Positions 37,062 through 45,419 of a DNA stretch of 64,000 bases are shown here, piece by piece (position 1 is the stretch's first letter; the number at the start of each line of letters is the position of its first letter). Origin of the DNA: an uncultured Bryobacterales bacterium (GTDB lineage: Bacteria; Acidobacteriota; Terriglobia; Bryobacterales; UBA6623); contig OY282420.1 in the NCBI GenBank assembly GCA_958295955.1, positions 462,236 to 526,235 of the forward strand, written 5' to 3'. The translations under genes and the position numbers were made by a program. Below the pieces are notes generated by a model. It was not told where the DNA came from, ran no database searches, and saw only the letters and a list, made by a program, of their open reading frames with translations.

Positions 37062-37084
37062 AGTGGGCTGAGGCCCACTTTTTT
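37062..37084 (+). terminator. Intrinsic terminator/attenuator in the rimP leader
   Basis: A perfect seven-base stem (AGTGGGC 37062-37068, GCCCACT 37073-37079) with a TGAG loop is followed by a T run (37079-37084). It lies between the promoter and the rimP start. Similar hairpins precede rimP in many bacteria. NusA, encoded downstream, acts on such hairpins, so feedback control is plausible. Confidence 0.75.
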
Positions 37085-37093
37085 GTTGTCCGC

Positions 37094-37570
37094 ATGCCTA
37101 TGGGCTTTCGATCTGCAGAAACAGAGTCGCAAGTACGCGCGATCGCCGAGCGCGTTGCGGCTTCCGCGGGGCTCGAATTGGTTGACGCCGAATGGAAAGG
37201 CGGCTTGAAACGAGGAGTTTTGCAAATCTACATCGACAAGCCCGCCGGAGTCACGCACGCCGACTGCGAAACCGTGTCGCGGCAGTTGTCGGCTATTCTC
37301 GATGTCGAGGACTTCTTTCCCTATTCCTATAACCTGGAAGTTTCTTCGCCGGGTCTCGACCGCAAATTGTCGAAGCCTGCCGATTTCGAGCGCTTCGCGG
37401 GACGTAAAGCGAGATTCCGCCTGAGGAATCCATTCGAGGGCTCCAGGCAATTGACCGCCCGGATCACGGGGCATGAAGACGGCAGAGTGGCGCTTGAAAC
37501 GAAGAACGGCTCAAACGCGGCGCTTGCGCTCGAAGACATCGAACAAGCCCGTTTGGTAGTGGAGATATAA
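37094..37570 (+). CDS. rimP: Ribosome maturation factor RimP
   Basis: A 158-aa protein needed to assemble the 30S ribosomal subunit. The GLELVDAEWKGG and RGVLQIYIDKPAGVTHADCETVSRQLSAILDVED segments and YNLEVSSPGLDRKL match the family; the C-terminal SH3-like domain follows. I take ATG 37094 (37100 also possible), because the ATG at 37034 lies at the transcript start and before the terminator hairpin. First gene of the classic rimP-nusA-infB group. Confidence 0.92.
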   Translation: MPMGFRSAETESQVRAIAERVAASAGLELVDAEWKGGLKRGVLQIYIDKPAGVTHADCETVSRQLSAILDVEDFFPYSYNLEVSSPGLDRKLSKPADFERFAGRKARFRLRNPFEGSRQLTARITGHEDGRVALETKNGSNAALALEDIEQARLVVEI

Positions 37571-37633
37571 GCGTTCCGGCTCCAGGCCCGACCGTAGGGA
37601 TTCAGACGAACGCAATACGTGGAGGGGGAATCA

Positions 37634-39250
37634 ATGTCTGCCGGGATAGTTGCGGAGATTCAACAGCTTAGCGAGCTGAAAGGCATCGATGCGGGCATCG
37701 TGATGGAAGCCGTCAAAGACGCCATGCTGGCCGCTGCCCGCAGATACTACAAGACCAGCGAAGACCTCGTGGCCGAGATCAACGCCAAGACGGGAGGGAT
37801 CGATGTCTATGCCGTCAAAACCGTTACGGATCTCGTTGCCGACCCGGCGCGGGAAGTCAGCTTGGCGCAAGCCCGCAAGATCGACCCCAATGCCGCGATG
37901 AACAGCGAAGTCCGTTTCGCCAAGCCGACTGCGCCGCTGGGACGGATCTCGGCGCAGATGGCGAGGCAGGTCATCCTGCAGAAGATCCGCGAAGCGGAAC
38001 GCGAAAGGATTTGCGCGGAGTTCGAAGGGCGTATCGGGACGATGGAAAGCTGCACGGTCAAACGCACCGAGGGGCCCGACCTGATCGTGGAGCTCGGCCG
38101 CACCGAAGCGCGGCTGCCGCGCCGCGAACAGTCGCGGCTGGAGAGTTTTTCGATCGGCGACCGCGTGCGGGTGGCGATCAAGACGATCGAGAAAGTCGGA
38201 CGCGGCCCGGCAGTGGTCGTATCGCGGGCAAGCGAAGATCTGGTGCGGCGTCTGTTCGAGCAGGAAGTTCCGGAAATTTACGACAACACCGTCGAGATCA
38301 AAGCCTGCGCCCGCGAAGCCGGGGAGCGGACCAAGATCGCCGTGCAATCGCACGACCGCGACGTCGACGCGGTCGGGGCTTGCGTCGGCATGAAGGGCAT
38401 GCGGGTGCAAACGATTATCCGCGAGCTTCGCGGCGAAAAAATCGACATCATCGAGTTCATCGAAGCCCCGACCGAGATGATCCATAAAGCGCTCAGCCCG
38501 GCGAGGATCAGCCGCGTGGTCGTGCTGGACGCTCAAGAGAAGCATCTCGAGGTCATCGTCGACGAAATGCAGCTTTCGCTGGCGATCGGCAAAAAGGGCC
38601 AGAACGTTCGCTTGGCCGCAAAGCTGATGGGCTGGCGCATCGACATCAAAAGCGAAGACGAGAAGCGCCTCGAAGTGGAAGAAGCGATGGCCGCGATGAG
38701 CGGCGGCGGCACGCCGGTGAGCGTGCTCATCGAATACGGCCTCAGCGAGGGGCTGATCGACCGCCTTATCGAGTCGGGCGCGGCGACGGTCGAGTCCCTG
38801 GCCGACATGACCCCGGAACAATTGGAAGCCATCCCCAGCATCGGCGCCGAGTTGGTGGAAAAAATTCAGTTGAACGTCAACAGCTACTATTCGCACCTGG
38901 AAAAGGCGGTCGGCGCCCGCGCGGCGGCAATCGAGGAACCGCAAGCGCCGGCGAACGATGCCGGGAATTCCGAGGAAGCGGAAGAAACCGCGCCGTCAGC
39001 CCCCATTGTTCTTCCCGGCGTTCCCGAAGCGGGGGCAACGGTCGAAGACGACGACGAGGAAATCGAATTTGACGAGGAAGAGTTGTCCCGCTTTGATAAG
39101 ATGAAAGTGTCCGTTCAAAAGGTTGAGGACTCGGCCGCGTCCGACGCGTCCGGCGAAGTTGTTGTAACCGCGGCCGTGCTCGACGGCGAGCAGCCCGTTG
39201 CAGCTACAGCGGAAAAAACCGACGACAGCAAAGCGGACGACGGCGAGTAG
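37634..39250 (+). CDS. nusA: Transcription termination/antitermination factor NusA
   Basis: A 538-aa RNA polymerase-binding factor. The N-terminal domain (ELKGIDAGIVMEAVKDAML) is followed by the S1 domain (GPDLIVELGRTEARLPRREQ), two KH domains (GACVGMKGMRVQTI and LAIGKKGQNVRLAAKL), a helix-hairpin-helix-like segment (ADMTPEQLEAIPSIGAELVEKI) and a long acidic C-terminal tail. GGAGGGGG precedes ATG 37634 at ideal distance. The acidic tail of about 90 residues is longer than in many homologues. Confidence 0.95.
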   Translation: MSAGIVAEIQQLSELKGIDAGIVMEAVKDAMLAAARRYYKTSEDLVAEINAKTGGIDVYAVKTVTDLVADPAREVSLAQARKIDPNAAMNSEVRFAKPTAPLGRISAQMARQVILQKIREAERERICAEFEGRIGTMESCTVKRTEGPDLIVELGRTEARLPRREQSRLESFSIGDRVRVAIKTIEKVGRGPAVVVSRASEDLVRRLFEQEVPEIYDNTVEIKACAREAGERTKIAVQSHDRDVDAVGACVGMKGMRVQTIIRELRGEKIDIIEFIEAPTEMIHKALSPARISRVVVLDAQEKHLEVIVDEMQLSLAIGKKGQNVRLAAKLMGWRIDIKSEDEKRLEVEEAMAAMSGGGTPVSVLIEYGLSEGLIDRLIESGAATVESLADMTPEQLEAIPSIGAELVEKIQLNVNSYYSHLEKAVGARAAAIEEPQAPANDAGNSEEAEETAPSAPIVLPGVPEAGATVEDDDEEIEFDEEELSRFDKMKVSVQKVEDSAASDASGEVVVTAAVLDGEQPVAATAEKTDDSKADDGE

Positions 39251-39280
39251 TCTTTCGAGACGGCAAGCTCAACACAACGA

Positions 39281-42200
39281 TTGACTGGGAATACGAAGAT
39301 TCGGATCAACGAACTAGCTCGGGAGTTGGAGGTCAAGGCGGCGGAAGTCATTGGCGTGCTTTCGGCTATGGGCGCTGCTGAAAAGAAGACCCACTCCAGT
39401 TCGGTTGACGACGCCACGGCGAACAAGATTCGAGACAAGTTGCGTCAAAAAAAACAGGACCATCTCGACGCGTCGCGAGCGGAGTTGGAGTTGCCCTTAC
39501 CGGAACGTCCGCGGCCGATCGCCGGACGCGGAGCGCCGCCGCCGAAGGGCCGCGCGCTTGCCGCTTCCACCCTCCCGTCGATCCGCATTGGCGGCGGTGG
39601 AGCGAAGCCGTTTCGCCCGCCGGTCGGCGGCTTCAAGCCTCCTCTGCTGAAAAAGAAGGAAGAGCCCGTTGCCCGGGAATCGACGGCAGCGGCAGCGGCA
39701 GCCGCGCCTGCCGAAGCCGCGGCGCCGGAGGCCGGCAGCCCGCTCGTGCCGCCGCCGAAAATGAAGCCGCCGACGGAAGCCCCGTCGGAAGAAGAACTGG
39801 CGGCAATGGAAAAACCGGAGCTCGCGGCAATTCCGGAGATCGCCGAGATCGCCGAGCGTCCCGATTTTGCGCCGGTGCCCGGCAAGCCGATTACGCCTGC
39901 GCCGCAACTCGGCCGGCCGGCGCCCAAGATTCCGACGCCGCCGACACGCACGGTTCAGCAACCGGAACTCCGGCCGGTTCCTCCGCTGCCGGCGCCCCCG
40001 CCGGCGCCTGCCGCGGGCGTCCCGCGAGCGCCGCTGAAGCCGCCTGCGGCGTCCGCGCCGGCGGCGCCGGGCATTCCGCAGCCCCGGCGGACGCCCGGCA
40101 GCCCGGTTTCGCCGCGGATTCCCCGCAGCCGGCCGGTGCGCCCGCCGGGAGTCGCGGCCGGCCGGCCCCAAGCGCCGCGCGCAAGACCGAATTTCCCAGC
40201 GGGCGCCGGCGCCCGGGGCGCGCAGCCTGAGCAGACCCGCGGCCCCGCAGGCCGCCGGCCCGTCCTGGTTCCGGGCAAGCCGATATACGAACGGCGCGCG
40301 CCGCAAAGCCCCGTGCCCGGCATGCCGTCGCCGCCTCCCGGCGCCCCGCCGGGATACGTTCCCCGACGCCCCGGCGGATTTCAACTCGGCGGCCCCGGCA
40401 TGCCTGCTCCGGCGCCCGGCGGAGCGCCCGGTCGTCCCGGCCCCCGCGGCCGCCCCCCCGGCCTGCGCCGGCCGCGCCCGGCGCAAACGCGCCAGAGGGA
40501 TCACGAGGCCGAAGCCGAGAGAAAAATTCTGCAGCGCAAGCGCAAGGCCGAGGTCGTCAAGGCAGTCAATACGGAGATCTTCGCCGCCGACGGCGCCACG
40601 GTTAAGGAACTGGCGGAAAAGCTGGGCATCAAGGCCAACCAAATCATCAAAATGCTGGTCGAGAAAGGCCGGTTTGCGACCATCAACCAGCCGCTCGATC
40701 TCGACGGCATCAAAGAAATCGCCGGCTTCTTCGGCGCCACCGCCACCGAATTGACGTTCGAGGAAGAGACGCTGCTCGATCTCGATCAGGTCGAGGCCGC
40801 CGAGGACGTCGAGATTCGCGCCCCCATCGTTACCGTGATGGGCCATGTCGATCACGGCAAAACATCGCTGCTCGATGCGATCCGCTCGACCAACGTGGCC
40901 GACCGCGAAGCCGGCGGCATCACCCAGGCCATCGGCGCCTATCACGTCGAAAAAGACGGCAAGCGCATTGTTTTCATCGACACGCCCGGCCACGAAGCGT
41001 TTACCAAGATGCGGGCGCAAGGCGCCTCCGTCACCGACATCGTTGTGCTCGTGGTTGCCGCGGACGACGGCCTGATGCCGCAGACGCTGGAGGCGATCGA
41101 CCACGCCCGCGCGGCGAACGTGCCCATCGTCGTTGCGGTCAACAAGATCGACCTGCCCAACGCGCAGCCCGAGCGGGCGAAGCAGCAATTGGCGGACCGC
41201 GGGCTGCTGGCGGAAGACTGGGGCGGCGACACCATTCTGGTCAACGTTTCGGCCAAAACGCATGAGGGCGTCGACCACCTGCTGGAGATGATCAACCTCG
41301 TCGCCGAGTTGCGCGAGTTGAAAGCCAATGCGAGCCGCTCGGCCATCGGGGTCGTGCTCGAAGCCAAGCTCGACCGCGGCAAAGGCCCCGTGGCGACCGT
41401 CCTGACGCAAAACGGCACGCTGCGCGTCGGCGACACCTTTATCGTCGGCTCCTACATGGGCCGCGTCCGCGCCATGATGGACGACCGCGGCCGGCAGGTC
41501 AAAGAAGCCGGGCCCTCTTCCGCCGTGGTGGTTCTGGGCCTCGACGACCTGCCCGATCCCGGCGACCAGCTTTCCGTCGTAACCGACACCGACCGCGCCA
41601 AAAAGATCGCCGAATACCGCGAGCAGCGGGCGCGCGATCAGGCCATGGCCAAAACGTCGCGGCTGTCGCTCGAGCAGTTCCAGGAGCAGCTTGCGGCCGG
41701 CGACGTGAAAGAGCTCCCGGTCGTTCTCAAGGCCGACGTGCAAGGCTCGGCAACGGTTCTCGAAGACACGCTGGCGAAATTGACCAGCGACAAGGTCAAG
41801 GCGCGCATGATCCACTCCGGCGTCGGCGCCATCAAGGAATCGGATATCCTGCTGGCCATCACCGCCAACGCCATCGTCGTCGGCTTCAACGTCAGGCCCG
41901 AGCGCTCGGCCACGAAATTGGCCGAGAAGGAACATATCGACATCCGCCTGCACACCGTCATCTACGAGCTCGTGGACGAGCTCAAGAAGGGCATGGCCGG
42001 CTTGCTCGAACCGATCGTCAAAGAGGAGTTCCTGGGGCGCGCCGACGTACTCGAAATCTTCCACGTCTCGAAAGTCGGCGTCATCGCGGGCTGCCTCGTG
42101 ACGGAGGGCGCCGTGCAGAATACCGCCCACGCCAGACTGCTGCGCGACAACGTCGTCGTGCATACCGGCAAGTTGAAATCGCTCAAGCGTTTCAAGGACG

Positions 42201-42340
42201 ACGTAAAGGAAGTCCGCGCGGGGCAGGAATGCGGCATGGGCTTCGAGCGCTACAACGACATCAAGCAGGGCGATGAGATCGAGTTGTTCAACAAGTTCGA
42301 AGTCGAGCAGGATATCGACGAGATCATCCCGGTGCGCTGA
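39281..42340 (+). CDS. infB: Translation initiation factor IF-2
   Basis: A 1019-aa GTPase that brings initiator tRNA to the ribosome. It starts with TTG (IRINELARELEVKAAEVIGVL is the conserved IF2 N-terminal module). Residues about 60-410 are a long Pro/Ala/Gly/Arg-rich low-complexity region. Then comes a second IF2N module (TVKELAEKLGIKANQIIKML), and the G domain begins near 520: GHVDHGKT, DTPGHEAF, NKID and the later SAK motif. Domains II-IV complete the C terminus. Third gene in the operon. Confidence 0.96.
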   Translation: MTGNTKIRINELARELEVKAAEVIGVLSAMGAAEKKTHSSSVDDATANKIRDKLRQKKQDHLDASRAELELPLPERPRPIAGRGAPPPKGRALAASTLPSIRIGGGGAKPFRPPVGGFKPPLLKKKEEPVARESTAAAAAAAPAEAAAPEAGSPLVPPPKMKPPTEAPSEEELAAMEKPELAAIPEIAEIAERPDFAPVPGKPITPAPQLGRPAPKIPTPPTRTVQQPELRPVPPLPAPPPAPAAGVPRAPLKPPAASAPAAPGIPQPRRTPGSPVSPRIPRSRPVRPPGVAAGRPQAPRARPNFPAGAGARGAQPEQTRGPAGRRPVLVPGKPIYERRAPQSPVPGMPSPPPGAPPGYVPRRPGGFQLGGPGMPAPAPGGAPGRPGPRGRPPGLRRPRPAQTRQRDHEAEAERKILQRKRKAEVVKAVNTEIFAADGATVKELAEKLGIKANQIIKMLVEKGRFATINQPLDLDGIKEIAGFFGATATELTFEEETLLDLDQVEAAEDVEIRAPIVTVMGHVDHGKTSLLDAIRSTNVADREAGGITQAIGAYHVEKDGKRIVFIDTPGHEAFTKMRAQGASVTDIVVLVVAADDGLMPQTLEAIDHARAANVPIVVAVNKIDLPNAQPERAKQQLADRGLLAEDWGGDTILVNVSAKTHEGVDHLLEMINLVAELRELKANASRSAIGVVLEAKLDRGKGPVATVLTQNGTLRVGDTFIVGSYMGRVRAMMDDRGRQVKEAGPSSAVVVLGLDDLPDPGDQLSVVTDTDRAKKIAEYREQRARDQAMAKTSRLSLEQFQEQLAAGDVKELPVVLKADVQGSATVLEDTLAKLTSDKVKARMIHSGVGAIKESDILLAITANAIVVGFNVRPERSATKLAEKEHIDIRLHTVIYELVDELKKGMAGLLEPIVKEEFLGRADVLEIFHVSKVGVIAGCLVTEGAVQNTAHARLLRDNVVVHTGKLKSLKRFKDDVKEVRAGQECGMGFERYNDIKQGDEIELFNKFEVEQDIDEIIPVR

Positions 42341-42357
42341 GCCGGCGGAACGCTCCC

Positions 42358-42642
42358 GTGGCTGTCCTCGGCCTGCTCACGCTTGAAATCCACATCGAGC
42401 ATGCGCATTCTCTCAAGGACAAGCGGCAGGTTTTACGCTCGCTTAAAGACCGCCTTCGCCGGCGTCACAATGTCGCGGTCGCCGAGCTCGACCACCAGAG
42501 CGCGTGGCAAGACGCGGTTATCGGCGTAACGACCGTTTCGAGCACGCAAGCTCAGGTCGAAAAGACGCTGCGCGCCGCCGAAAACGAGTCCCGCCGCGCG
42601 TTGGGCCCGCACCTTGTCGCCTCGACTCTTGAAATCTGCTGA
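42358..42642 (+). CDS. ylxP: DUF503 family protein (YlxP-like)
   Basis: A 94-aa protein starting with GTG. VLGLLTLEIHIEHAHSLKDKRQVLRSLKDRLRRRHNVAVAELDHQ is the DUF503 pattern, and this gene often sits between infB and rbfA. It starts 17 bases after the infB stop. Its exact role is unclear; a link with ribosome function is suggested by the neighbourhood only. rbfA and truB do not follow here; a convergent ThDP enzyme does. Confidence 0.88.
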   Translation: MAVLGLLTLEIHIEHAHSLKDKRQVLRSLKDRLRRRHNVAVAELDHQSAWQDAVIGVTTVSSTQAQVEKTLRAAENESRRALGPHLVASTLEIC

Positions 42643-42708
42643 AAAAGGCAAAGCAACGACTGCTCTGCTTACGCGCCCGATCTTCCGGGATCCCAAATGT
42701 GGACTTCC

Positions 42709-44370
42709 CTACAGATTCGGGTTGATCACCGGCCAGGGATTCGCCTCGCTGTCTTTTTCGATCTCGACCTCGATCACCGCCGGAGCGTCCGCGCGGATCG
42801 CCTGCTCCAGTTCTTGCTCAAGCTGCTGGGGAGTGTCGGCGCGGCTTCCGCGCACGCCGAAGGTCTCGGCCAGCGCCGCGAAATCCGGCGTATCGAGGTC
42901 GGCGCCCGTCGCGCGGCCCTGGAACAGCCTGAGCTGATCGCGCCTGACGTTCTGATAGGAATGGTTGTTGAAGACCACCGCGACGACGCCGATGTTTTGC
43001 TGCGCGGCGGCGGAAAGCTCCGCCAGACCGTAGAGAAAACCGCCGTCTCCGTTGATGGAAACGACCGCCTTGCCGGGGTTGGCGAGCTTCACTCCGAGAG
43101 CCGTCGGGAAGCCGAATCCCAGCGTTCCCTGGAAGCCCGACGAGATAAACGTGCGCGGCGCGTAAATCGGAAAGCCGCAAAGCGCCACGTATCCGACCTG
43201 CGAGATTTCTTCGACGAGGATGCCGTCGCGGGGCATCGCCCGGCGCATGGCTGCAAGATAGGCGGCCTGCGGCTGCAGGCTTGCGATTTTCGGGCGGGCG
43301 GCCCGCTTGGCCGCGGCGATGCGCTCCCGCCGCGCGGCGTCCGCCGGCGGCTTGCCCTCGATATGCCGCGCGCGAAGCTCGCGGACGAGCGCCGCGGTTG
43401 CCTCCGCCGCATCCCCCGTAACCGGGGCGTCGGCGCGCAGGCGGGTCATTTCCACCGGATCGATATCGATGCGCGCCAGCTTGGGATGCGCCGGGCGCTC
43501 GAGATAGCCGCCCGGCGGCCCCCAGCGGATGTACGGCGCTTCGAGGCGCGTGCCGATGGCGATCAGCACGTCCGTCTCCGCCCACAACTCGTAGGCTTCG
43601 ACGCAATTGAGCCCCAACTCGCGCTCTTCGCTGACGACGCCGCGGCCGCTGCGGAACGCGCCCACCGGCGCAGCGAGCAATTCCGCCAAGGCGAGGACTT
43701 CCCTGCCCGCCTCGACCGCGCCGCTGCCGGTCATGATCAGCGGATTCTTCGCCGCGGCGACAAGCTGCGCGGCGCGGCCGATTTGGCGCTCGTCGAGCGG
43801 CGGCTTCAGCGCCTCGGGCCGAGCGGCGGGAAACTCCACCGGCCCGCGGCGAGCCATGACATCCCAGGCCATCTCGATTGCTACGGGGCCGGGCCGGCCG
43901 GTCGTCATTTGTCGAAAAGCCTCGTCCACGATCTCCGGCGCCTGCGCGGCCGAGTCGATGCGCGCCGCCCACTTGACCAGCGAGCGCATGGTTTCGAGTT
44001 GATTGGGCAATTCGTGAAGGTAGCCGCGCCGCTTGCCGATAAACGGCGACGGAACCTCGCCGGTAATGCACAAAACGGGCTCGTTGCAGCCCCAGGCCGT
44101 GCATAAAGCCGCCGCGGAATTGAGCGCGCCGGGGCCGGGCACGACGCAGTACACGCCGGGCTTGCCCGTGGACCGCGCGTAGCCGAAGGCCATGTATCCC
44201 GCGCCCTGCTCGTGGCGGCTGAATACGCTCGCGATCTTGCCGCCGTGACGGCGCAGCGCGTCGAACACGGCGTAGGTCTGCACTCCCGGCAACCCGAACA
44301 CCGTATCGACGCCGCGGTCGATCAGCGAGCGGACAATCGCCTCGCCCCCGCTAATGCGTTCCATAGCCAT
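42709..44370 (-). CDS. Thiamine diphosphate-dependent enzyme (acetolactate synthase-like)
   Basis: A 553-aa ThDP enzyme. The N-terminal pyrimidine-binding domain has GLPGVQTYAVFDAL and the catalytic Glu in SRHEQGAGYMAFGYAR; the centre is the FAD/helical domain; the C-terminal domain holds INGDGGFLYGLAELSAAAQQN, the GDG...N diphosphate-binding motif. It resembles acetolactate synthase large subunit, oxalyl-CoA decarboxylase and related enzymes. No small regulatory subunit (ilvN) is adjacent, so a catabolic decarboxylase or ligase is as likely as branched-chain amino-acid synthesis. Confidence 0.87.
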   Translation of the reverse strand: MAMERISGGEAIVRSLIDRGVDTVFGLPGVQTYAVFDALRRHGGKIASVFSRHEQGAGYMAFGYARSTGKPGVYCVVPGPGALNSAAALCTAWGCNEPVLCITGEVPSPFIGKRRGYLHELPNQLETMRSLVKWAARIDSAAQAPEIVDEAFRQMTTGRPGPVAIEMAWDVMARRGPVEFPAARPEALKPPLDERQIGRAAQLVAAAKNPLIMTGSGAVEAGREVLALAELLAAPVGAFRSGRGVVSEERELGLNCVEAYELWAETDVLIAIGTRLEAPYIRWGPPGGYLERPAHPKLARIDIDPVEMTRLRADAPVTGDAAEATAALVRELRARHIEGKPPADAARRERIAAAKRAARPKIASLQPQAAYLAAMRRAMPRDGILVEEISQVGYVALCGFPIYAPRTFISSGFQGTLGFGFPTALGVKLANPGKAVVSINGDGGFLYGLAELSAAAQQNIGVVAVVFNNHSYQNVRRDQLRLFQGRATGADLDTPDFAALAETFGVRGSRADTPQQLEQELEQAIRADAPAVIEVEIEKDSEANPWPVINPNL

Positions 44371-44449
44371 CCAGTGTAGGAGAACGCATGGAGCGCGCGG
44401 TCTTGCCGGCCGCTATCCGCCGGCCGCCGGGGCCGCGCAGCGGCCCGGC

Positions 44450-44989
44450 CTAGCCCGGGTCGTGGCAGAGATCGCAGTCGTTCGGCGCGTTGTGCTTGGC
44501 GTGGCAGTCCATGCAGGCCAACATCGAGGTCTTCTTTTCCTTGAACAGCACTTCGCGTTCCGCGACCGGACCGTGGCAGCTTGCGCAGGCGATGGCGGCG
44601 TCCTCGACGTGCGCGGCGTGCGAAAACCAGACAAAATCGGGCACGCGGTAGATTTTGACCCAGGGCACCGGCCTTCCCGTCTTGTCGAACTCGGCCAGCT
44701 TTTTGATGTGCGGGCTTTCGGTTTTGATAGCCGCATGGCAAGCCATGCAAGTCGCCTCGGCCGGATAGCCGGCGGCGAATCCGGGGTCGGCGATGGCGTG
44801 GCAGTCCTTGCACTTCACGCCCAGCCCGACGTGGGTTTTGTGGCTGAAGGGCAACGGCTGCTCGACCGGCTCGAGAGCGAGCTCTTCGGCGGCGGGCCGG
44901 TAGCCGACCTGCGCCGCAACCGCGCCGATCGCCGCCAGCGCGGCGCAAACCGCCGCGGCAAAAACCCCTGCCCGAAAATACCCCGTCAC
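44450..44989 (-). CDS. Pentaheme cytochrome c (c3/c7-like)
   Basis: A 179-aa exported multiheme protein. After a hydrophobic N-terminal helix (FAAAVCAALAAIGAVAA) five heme sites follow: CKDCH, CMACH, CASCH, CMDCH and CDLCH, with extra His residues (PFSHKTH, SHAAH) as distal ligands. It would move electrons in the periplasm as part of a respiratory chain. The GTG at 44989 is the best start; the longer open frame upstream lacks coding character. No quinone oxidoreductase genes are next to it. Confidence 0.83.
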   Translation of the reverse strand: MTGYFRAGVFAAAVCAALAAIGAVAAQVGYRPAAEELALEPVEQPLPFSHKTHVGLGVKCKDCHAIADPGFAAGYPAEATCMACHAAIKTESPHIKKLAEFDKTGRPVPWVKIYRVPDFVWFSHAAHVEDAAIACASCHGPVAEREVLFKEKKTSMLACMDCHAKHNAPNDCDLCHDPG

Positions 44990-45151
44990 AGTCCGCAGCC
45001 TTTGCCCGCGCCCGAAACCGGCGCCGCGCCCCTTGCGGACGCCGGAGCGTCCAGGCTGTCGATTGCAACCGCCATGCCCGCAGTCTGACACATCGCCGGC
45101 CGGCCGGGCAATCTTTCCGGCGCGGGCGCAGACCGGGCGGCTCCAACAGCG

Positions 45152-45406
45152 TTGCGGAAAGGCGCGCCCTTGCCTTTCGCAGAAACCCATTTTCTTGCGA
45201 GCGAGGTCTCGTTTACCTTCGGCGGCATTGCCGTTCCGCCGTGGGACGTAAGTTACGCGGGCGCGGCGCCCTGCTGCGCGGGCCTCTATCAGTTCACGGT
45301 GCGCGTGCCGCCCACCCTCCCGGACGGCCACATACCCGTCATGGCCGCCGTGCAGGGCGTTGCAACGCCCGCAGGGCCGTACCTCACCGTCCGCCGTCGA
45401 CGGTGA
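45152..45406 (+). pseudogene. C-terminal fragment of a TIGR03437-type secreted protein
   Basis: The 430-bp gap between the cytochrome and ankyrin genes holds one recognisable piece. Codons from about 45188 to the stop encode VSYAGAAPCCAGLYQFTVRV and PTLPDGHIPVMAAVQGV, matching the C-terminal repeat-like domain that is very common in Solibacter-type genomes. That domain normally ends proteins of 300-1500 residues; here only about 70 residues remain and no longer frame lies upstream. Best read as the tail of a deleted gene. Confidence 0.55.
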
Positions 45407-45419
45407 AGCCGCGCGGCGT

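Noticed and set aside
39497-42163. An 888-codon open frame on the minus strand
   Set aside because: Antisense to infB, whose GTPase motifs are beyond doubt.
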